NCBI GenBank assembly: GCA_022113835.1 | Contig: JAILWY010000024.1 | Location: 3,414,501-3,478,500, forward strand | From: Atopsyche davidsoni | Taxonomy: Eukaryota; Arthropoda; Insecta; Trichoptera; Hydrobiosidae | Length of the DNA: 64,000 nucleotides | Reading direction: 5' to 3' | In this document: positions 58,408-64,000 of the stretch, in pieces | Numbering within the stretch: the first letter of the stretch is position 1 | Layout of the letters: every line of letters starts with the position of its first letter | The notes under the pieces: model-generated | Told to the model about the DNA's origin: nothing | What the model saw: only the letters and a program-made list of their open reading frames with translations | The model's database searches: none | Position numbers and translations under genes: made by a program

Positions 58408-58701
58408 TGTTATGGCCCGCCCCGCACACATTTGTTTCATGACAATAGTTCTTATGATTGCAAGGGACGAAACGCCATTGTTCTCGTATCCTGTGCGATA
58501 CTCTGACCCTTGCACACATGGTCTTGCAGAGCTCCGAAGATAGCTCGCCCAGCACAGATCACGACAGACCACCGAAGGAGCGGTAGTCTCCCTGTCTTTG
58601 AAATAATAACTTAACACTGTAACCATTATAATATACCAGTGAACAATAAAAGTGTCTTAACCAGTACCCACCGCTTCTGATTTCTTCCCCGACACATAAC
58701 A
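58408..58701 (+). repeat. 5' LTR (294 bp)
   Basis: Starts TGTTATG and ends CATAACA, exact inverted ends of TG...CA type, directly before the primer-binding site. An AATAAA (58645-58650) lies near the 3' end, as in the R region. The 3' partner is outside the window, so the boundary rests on the inverted ends and the adjacent binding site. Confidence 0.8.
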
Positions 58702-58704
58702 AAT

Positions 58705-58722
58705 TGGTGTCAGAAGGAAGCG
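58705..58722 (+). other. tRNA primer-binding site
   Basis: TGGTGTCAGAAGG begins 3 bp after the LTR. TGG-initial sequences pair with the CCA end of a tRNA. TGGTGTCAGAAG resembles the sites assigned to tRNA-Leu in other insect elements; the exact tRNA was not checked. Confidence 0.65.
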
Positions 58723-58772
58723 GGATATCCTTGAAATATCCCAAAGCAACGCTCGAAGAAAAAGCTAAATCG

Positions 58773-58900
58773 TCTTCAAGAACCTCATCACAGTACTAAT
58801 TCAGCTGACTACGTCGCTAGTACGAGGAAGAGATCTTCAAGTACCTCATCACAGTGCTAATTCAGCTGACTACGTCGCTAGCACAAGGAAGAGATCTTCA
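58773..58900 (+). repeat. 61-bp tandem duplication in leader
   Basis: A unit starting TCTTCAAG and containing ACCTCATCACAGT, TTCAGCTGACTACGTCGCTA and AGGAAGAGA occurs at 58773-58833 and 58834-58894, with the start of a third copy. It lies between the primer-binding site and gag. Confidence 0.85.
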
Positions 58901-59123
58901 AGAAACTCAAGTCATCGATTGGCGCAACATCGGAGAGACAACGTCGCCGAAATCAAGTGCCATCGGGAGACAGTTGGGGAAAGAAAAAAGAAAATCAAAG
59001 CAACACGGAACTGGACAAGATATTTTTGTAAGTGTATTGTAATTTATATTTTTTTTTCTCACAGTGACAATTATCTATTATATATATTTTGCATTGTTAA
59101 AAATCAACTAAAAAATTCTAATC

Positions 59124-60101
59124 ATGGCAAAAAGCAAAACAAACAATCAAGATTTAGTTACAATTAACTTTTTAACAACATTTATAACAGGGTTTGACGG
59201 AAAACCGGACCAGTTAAATAAATTTGTAAAAGATTGCGACTATGCTATGAGCTTAGCTAGTGATTGGCAGGTAGATATTTTATATAAATTTATTCAGACT
59301 AGAATCACAGGAAAAGCAGACGCTATCTTATCATGTAGACAAATAAATGACTGGAAAGGTTGCAAAGAATTTTTAATAGAAAACTTTTCTAAGACACAAA
59401 CGTTTATGCAGTTGTTAAATGACATTAAAAACTGTAGGCAAAATAGGGGAGAAACTATCTTACAGTTTACTCAGAAAATAGAAAAATGTTACGCAGACTT
59501 ATCAAGAGCAGCTAAAGCCGAAACAATCAATCAACAGGAATTAATCGGTCGGAGTGCTGTAATTAAAGACATAGCACTTCACGCGTTTATGACAGGCGTA
59601 CAACCACAATTCGGTTTAATTTTGAGATCTAAAGAACCTAAAACATTCGAGGAAGCTTCGCAATTCGCAACGTACGAAGAAAAGTTTCAACCTTTATACA
59701 CTAGGCAAAATAATCCCAGAGAATCTCAGAATAAAAATTGCTCATATTGTAAAAGAAACGGTCACACGATTAATGAATGTTACGAGTTTAATAGAAAGCG
59801 AGAACCGCGTGTTTTACAAACCAGCATAGTCCCAAAAAGAACTCATGATAAATTTTGCACATTTTGCAAAATGAATAACCATAATACAGCCGAATGCAAT
59901 AGAAAAAAATTTACGGAAAATCGCGTGTCTAATACGTCACGAGATAGAAACACTTTAGTTTGCTACTTTTGTAAGGAAACTGGGCACACGAAACATTATT
60001 GCCAAAAATACAAGAATTTAAACTCTCAACGCCCTTCACCAACTGCCGAGGTGAAGAGGGTCGAGAATATAACGGCAGAGTTAAAAGAAGTCAAATTTTA
60101 A
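59124..60101 (+). CDS. gag: Gag polyprotein of Ty3/gypsy element
   Basis: 325-residue structural protein that forms the intracellular particle and binds the element's RNA. The N-terminal two thirds look like a retrotransposon Gag capsid region (FDGKPDQLNKF, then LLNDIKNCRQNRGE). The C-terminus has three CCHC zinc knuckles with C-x2-C-x4-H-x4-C spacing at 206-219, 245-258 and 280-293. The ATG follows the leader in an A-rich context (ATCATGGC). The stop at 60099-60101 overlaps the -1 frame of pol. Confidence 0.92.
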   Translation: MAKSKTNNQDLVTINFLTTFITGFDGKPDQLNKFVKDCDYAMSLASDWQVDILYKFIQTRITGKADAILSCRQINDWKGCKEFLIENFSKTQTFMQLLNDIKNCRQNRGETILQFTQKIEKCYADLSRAAKAETINQQELIGRSAVIKDIALHAFMTGVQPQFGLILRSKEPKTFEEASQFATYEEKFQPLYTRQNNPRESQNKNCSYCKRNGHTINECYEFNRKREPRVLQTSIVPKRTHDKFCTFCKMNNHNTAECNRKKFTENRVSNTSRDRNTLVCYFCKETGHTKHYCQKYKNLNSQRPSPTAEVKRVENITAELKEVKF

Positions 60102-63100
60102 ACTTAAAAGTAATTACCGCATTTATAATAATAGAAATTAGAAATTGTAAACACGAGAAAAAATCTTTAAAATTATTAATCGATACTGCTGCAGATATAA
60201 GCTTAGTTAAACCATCATCTATTTGCGGAAAATCAATAGTCAATGATTCACAGAAAATCTTATTAAGAGGTATTACATCGGGAACAGCGCAAACATTAGG
60301 AGTCGTTGAATTGACCTTTGGAGTCGGCAACGAATCTGTCTCTCATCAGATGCACTTATTGCCATGCAATACGGAAGTTCCGCTTGACGGACTGTTGGGA
60401 TCAGAATTCTTAAAAAACGCTAATGCCAAAATAGATTACGAGAATAATATGCTTTGGATAGGGAATAATGGTTTGCCACTTCATTTCAAAGATGAGAATA
60501 TCGTCAAGAAGTGTGCACCTATGTTAGTACAGGCGCGTTCAGAAACCATAATTAAAATAAATGTATTGAATCCAGAAATAGGAGAAGGAATAATACCTGA
60601 AAAGAAAATCATTCAAGGAGTGTATTTGAGTAAATGCATTAGTAAAGTTGATGAAAATGGAAAGGCTTTTGCAACAGTGTTAAATACATTGGAAAAACCT
60701 GTTGATATAACGGCATGTGATTTGTTTCTAGAAAATTTTAATGAAAATGAAGCGATAATGATAAAAAATAATGATATTAAAAATAATGATTTTGAAAACG
60801 GCAATATTCAAAAAAGAAAATTAAAAAATAAAATATATAATGTATTAAACGTAAACAAGGTAGATATTACGAAAAGGTTAAAGTTATTAGAAGAAAATTT
60901 AAGACTAGATCATTTAAATCCGGAGGAACGATCCTCTGTAAAAAATATTTGCTATAATTATAATGACATATTTCATTTAATAGGTGATCAACTCACGTAT
61001 ACTAACTCGATAAAACATGAAATAAATACAAGCGATAAAGGACCTATATTTACAAAAACTTATCGGTACCCAGAAGTACACAAGGAAGAGGTTAATACTC
61101 AGATGCAGAAAATGTTAGATCAGGGAATTATTAGACCTTCTAATTCTGCATGGTCATCCCCTTTGTGGATAGTTCCAAAGAAAGATGATGCTTCAGGAAA
61201 GAAAAAATATCGAATCGTAATAGATTATAGAAAAGTAAATGACATAACAGTGGGTGATGCGTACCCGTTACCCAATATTACAGATATTCTCGATCAACTA
61301 GGACATTCAAAATATTTCACAACGTTAGATCTTGCATCAGGTTTCCATCAAATAGCGATGAAAGAAGAAGACTCTAAAAAAACAGCTTTCTCAACACCTA
61401 GAGGTCATTATGAATACACTAGGATGCCATTTGGGTTGAAAAACGCACCCGCGACATTCCAACGATTAATGAATAACGTATTGGCAGGAGTGCAGGGAAT
61501 CAAATGTTTTGTATACCTAGATGATTTAGTTATATATGCTAGTAGCTTGGAATTACATGAACAAAGACTTAATGAAATTTTTAAATTACTCAGAGAAAAT
61601 GAACTAAAACTACAACCCGACAAATGCGAATTTTTAAGACAAGAAGTCACATATTTAGGTCATATAATCACCGAAAATGGCGTAAAACCAGACCCAGGAA
61701 AAATAAGTGTAATAGATAATTATCCAAGACCAACGTGTGTAAAAGATATTCAATCATTTTTAGGATTGGTCGGTTATTACAGAAAGTTCATAAAGGATTT
61801 CAGTAACATCACAAAACCTTTAACAAGTCTTTTGAAAAAGGGAATATATTTTAATTGGGAGAAATCTCAACAGGAAGCTTTTGATATTTTAAGACAGAAA
61901 TTAACGGATAAAACAATTTTACAATATCCCGATTTTACACAACCATTTTGTTTGACAACAGATAGCAGCAATTTTGCTGTCGGTGCTATTCTTAGCCAAG
62001 AAAAGAATGGTAATGATTTGCCTATAGCTTACAGCAGTCGTACTCTCAATAGAGCTGAATCAAATTACTCGACTACGGAGCGAGAGTTGTTAGCGATAAT
62101 ACACGGTGTTAAACATTATAGACCTTATCTTTACGGAAGAAAATTCAAAATTGTAACTAATCACAAACCATTAAAATGGTTATTCAACGTAAAAGATCCT
62201 AGTTCCAGATTAGTAAGATGGAAATTAAAACTAAACGAATACGACTACGAAATCACATATAAAGCAGGTAAAATGATATCTAACGCAGATGGATTATCTC
62301 GGATACGAATACCAGAATCGAAAGTTTTATATTTAAACGATATAAATAAAGATACATATGATGATTTTCTTAAATTTACAAATAGCAATTTAGAGCCGAA
62401 TATTTATGACTATCAGGAAGTAGATGATAATCTATTGACTAGACGAGACAATATCTGTTTTACTACATCAGCAGACTTAGAAAAAAACGATGAATTATCT
62501 GAAACGAATATGACAAACATAATAAACAATTACGAAGAACTCAAATCTAAAGTAAATAATATTGGAGATATCTTAGTTAGCATTAACAACAACAATAATA
62601 AAATATATCAATTAGTAACTAAACAAAATCATTGGGACAACACTTCGTACAAAGATTTATTTTATGCATTAGGAAATTTAAAAAATAAACTTGAAAACGA
62701 TAATATTAATTCAGTATCATTCTCTACATTAGGATGCGTCAATGACAATTTGAAATGGGAAAAAGTAAGACAATTAATTCAATTCATATTTCGGAATAAT
62801 AATATAAAAGTAACAGTTTGCAATAATAAAATAATAAGACCAACAAGGGAACAAATTAAAGATATTTTAGTAGAATACCACGATAGTCCCACAGCAGGAC
62901 ATTCAGGATATCATAGAACATACAACAGAATTAAAATGAAATATTTTTGGAAAGGTATGAAAAAGGAGATTAGCGATTACGTTTCAAAATGCGAATCGTG
63001 TCAGAAAAATAAAATATCTAGAAAACGTTACATCCAACCAATGGAAATAACAACAACATCTAGTAAACCGTTTGAAAGAATTGCTATGGATATAGTCGGA

Positions 63101-63913
63101 CCTTTAACATTAACAGAAAATGGGAATAAATATGTATTGACCCTTCAGGACGATCTCACCAAATATTCACAAGCTTACGCAATACCAAATCACGAGTCAA
63201 CAACCATAGCCACTAAATTAGTTACACAATTTATATGTCGTTTTGGTTTACCCTCAAAAATTTTAACGGATCAAGGAGCTGACTTTACATCAAATTTATT
63301 TAAAGAGATAGCAAAAATGTTCAAAATTAAAAAATTACAGAGCACAGCGTACAGACCTCAGACAAACGGAAGTCTCGAACGTACTCATGCAACATTAGCA
63401 GATTATCTAAAACATTACATAACAGAAAACCAAACAGATTGGGATAGATGGTTAGATTTTGCTATGTTTTCATTTAATACAACTCCACACTCGTCAACAA
63501 AATTTACACCACATGAATTATTGTTTGGTATAAAACCAAATTTACCAACAAATATCACACAAGAACCAGAGTTTAAGTATACCTACGATAATTATGTAGA
63601 TAATTTGAAATATAGATTAAATAAATCGCATGAAATTGCTAGAAATAATTTGTTAGAGAGTAAGCATAAATCTAAGGGAATTTACGATAGAAAAGTAGTT
63701 AAAAATGAAAAGTTTAAAATAGGAGATATGGTTTATTTAAGAAACGATGGGTCTAAAGTTAGAACTTGTAAGAAATTAACTAAAAATTATGCTGGACCAT
63801 TTAAAATAGTAGATATCGATTCAAATGTTAATTGCACTATTTTAATTAGAAATAAGAGAGTTAAGGTACATTATAATAGACTAAAGAAAGCAATAGTTGC
63901 AGATTCTTCATAA
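59999..63913 (+). CDS. pol: Pol polyprotein (protease, RT, RNase H, integrase)
   Basis: 1304 codons from the first in-frame ATG; translation is expected by -1 frameshift from gag, so that ATG need not be used. Aspartic protease DTAAD at 62-66, where DTGAD is more usual. RT core ends with YLDD at 506-509, preceded by VIDYRKVND and TTLDLASGFHQI. RNase H begins with DSSNFAVG near 655. Integrase zinc finger: H968, H972, C998, C1001. Catalytic triad: D1031, D1091 and E1127, with exactly 35 residues between the last two. A low-complexity Asn-rich linker (about 790-930) lies between RNase H and integrase. No stops or frameshifts, so probably functional. Confidence 0.95.
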   Translation: MPKIQEFKLSTPFTNCRGEEGREYNGRVKRSQILNLKVITAFIIIEIRNCKHEKKSLKLLIDTAADISLVKPSSICGKSIVNDSQKILLRGITSGTAQTLGVVELTFGVGNESVSHQMHLLPCNTEVPLDGLLGSEFLKNANAKIDYENNMLWIGNNGLPLHFKDENIVKKCAPMLVQARSETIIKINVLNPEIGEGIIPEKKIIQGVYLSKCISKVDENGKAFATVLNTLEKPVDITACDLFLENFNENEAIMIKNNDIKNNDFENGNIQKRKLKNKIYNVLNVNKVDITKRLKLLEENLRLDHLNPEERSSVKNICYNYNDIFHLIGDQLTYTNSIKHEINTSDKGPIFTKTYRYPEVHKEEVNTQMQKMLDQGIIRPSNSAWSSPLWIVPKKDDASGKKKYRIVIDYRKVNDITVGDAYPLPNITDILDQLGHSKYFTTLDLASGFHQIAMKEEDSKKTAFSTPRGHYEYTRMPFGLKNAPATFQRLMNNVLAGVQGIKCFVYLDDLVIYASSLELHEQRLNEIFKLLRENELKLQPDKCEFLRQEVTYLGHIITENGVKPDPGKISVIDNYPRPTCVKDIQSFLGLVGYYRKFIKDFSNITKPLTSLLKKGIYFNWEKSQQEAFDILRQKLTDKTILQYPDFTQPFCLTTDSSNFAVGAILSQEKNGNDLPIAYSSRTLNRAESNYSTTERELLAIIHGVKHYRPYLYGRKFKIVTNHKPLKWLFNVKDPSSRLVRWKLKLNEYDYEITYKAGKMISNADGLSRIRIPESKVLYLNDINKDTYDDFLKFTNSNLEPNIYDYQEVDDNLLTRRDNICFTTSADLEKNDELSETNMTNIINNYEELKSKVNNIGDILVSINNNNNKIYQLVTKQNHWDNTSYKDLFYALGNLKNKLENDNINSVSFSTLGCVNDNLKWEKVRQLIQFIFRNNNIKVTVCNNKIIRPTREQIKDILVEYHDSPTAGHSGYHRTYNRIKMKYFWKGMKKEISDYVSKCESCQKNKISRKRYIQPMEITTTSSKPFERIAMDIVGPLTLTENGNKYVLTLQDDLTKYSQAYAIPNHESTTIATKLVTQFICRFGLPSKILTDQGADFTSNLFKEIAKMFKIKKLQSTAYRPQTNGSLERTHATLADYLKHYITENQTDWDRWLDFAMFSFNTTPHSSTKFTPHELLFGIKPNLPTNITQEPEFKYTYDNYVDNLKYRLNKSHEIARNNLLESKHKSKGIYDRKVVKNEKFKIGDMVYLRNDGSKVRTCKKLTKNYAGPFKIVDIDSNVNCTILIRNKRVKVHYNRLKKAIVADSS

Positions 63914-64000
63914 AGCTCTGCATTGTATCAACTGTCAACTCAAATGATATTAATTGAACCGAAATTCAATCTTCCCATAGAATTTATTATAACCAGATAG
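63914..64000 (+). other. Element interior after pol, cut by window
   Basis: Eighty-seven bases without an LTR start or a recognisable third reading frame. Confidence 0.6.

Larger units (their letters stand above)
58408..64000 (+). mobile_element. Ty3/gypsy LTR retrotransposon, right end beyond window
   Basis: Order is 5' LTR, primer-binding site, leader, gag, pol (PR-RT-RNaseH-IN). gag and pol overlap by about 100 bp, with pol in the -1 frame, so Gag-Pol is expected by -1 frameshifting. Both frames are long and uninterrupted, indicating recent insertion. Codon use is far more A/T-rich at third positions than in the host genes AK3, CSN6 and the cuticle genes. The last 87 bp after pol contain no LTR or env start, so whether it is an env-bearing errantivirus-type or a simple retrotransposon is not known. 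Confidence 0.93.

Overview
This is an AT-rich, intron-containing eukaryotic window that reads as an insect chromosome. The evidence is four cuticular-type secreted protein genes with arthropod TATA plus TCAGT-type initiators, a first intron after five codons inside the signal peptide, RR-2 chitin-binding domains, short TTAGG-type repeats, and many mariner, hAT, LINE and Ty3/gypsy remnants. The order (for example Lepidoptera or Coleoptera) cannot be fixed from the sequence alone.

Layout. 1-3.3 kb: intergenic DNA with transposon debris. 3.3-16.5 kb: a cuticle gene cluster with three RR-2 genes (3369-4323 minus, 6475-7576 minus, 11708-13672 plus) and one histidine-rich relative without an RR domain (15429-16407 minus), separated by hAT, pogo-like and LINE/SINE remnants. 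16.5-35.3 kb: a gene-poor region with a TTAA-flanked repeat family, two GC/CpG-rich islands (about 20.4 and 25.6-26.3 kb), a mariner relic with both ends, a LINE fragment and long AT-rich stretches. 35.3-36.0 kb minus: intronless adenylate kinase 3. 36.9-47.3 kb plus: a 15-coding-exon gene of the poly(ADP-ribose) glycohydrolase family. 51.9-54.0 kb minus: CSN6 of the COP9 signalosome, six exons. 54.4-57.4 kb plus: an APOO/APOOL-type MICOS subunit, six coding exons. 58.4 kb to the window end: a Ty3/gypsy LTR retrotransposon with one complete LTR, a primer-binding site, intact gag and intact pol, running off the right edge.

How the parts relate. AK3 and the PARG-family gene are head-to-head, as are CSN6 and the MICOS gene, so both pairs probably use shared divergent promoters. 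The RR-2 genes are clear recent duplicates. The 12-13 kb copy is a mosaic: its 5' half matches the 4 kb gene and its 3' half, including introns and 3' flank, matches the 7 kb gene in inverted orientation, which suggests gene conversion or unequal exchange.

The most notable observation is the PARG-family gene. Its fold-defining segments align with PARG, but the GGG-x(n)-QEE catalytic signature is degenerate (GGE...QEA, and the Asp and Asn just upstream are also replaced). The catalytic domain is split by about 470 residues of Ser-rich and charged sequence before the TGNWG segment. This predicts a PARG pseudoenzyme, possibly a scaffold or ADP-ribose reader.
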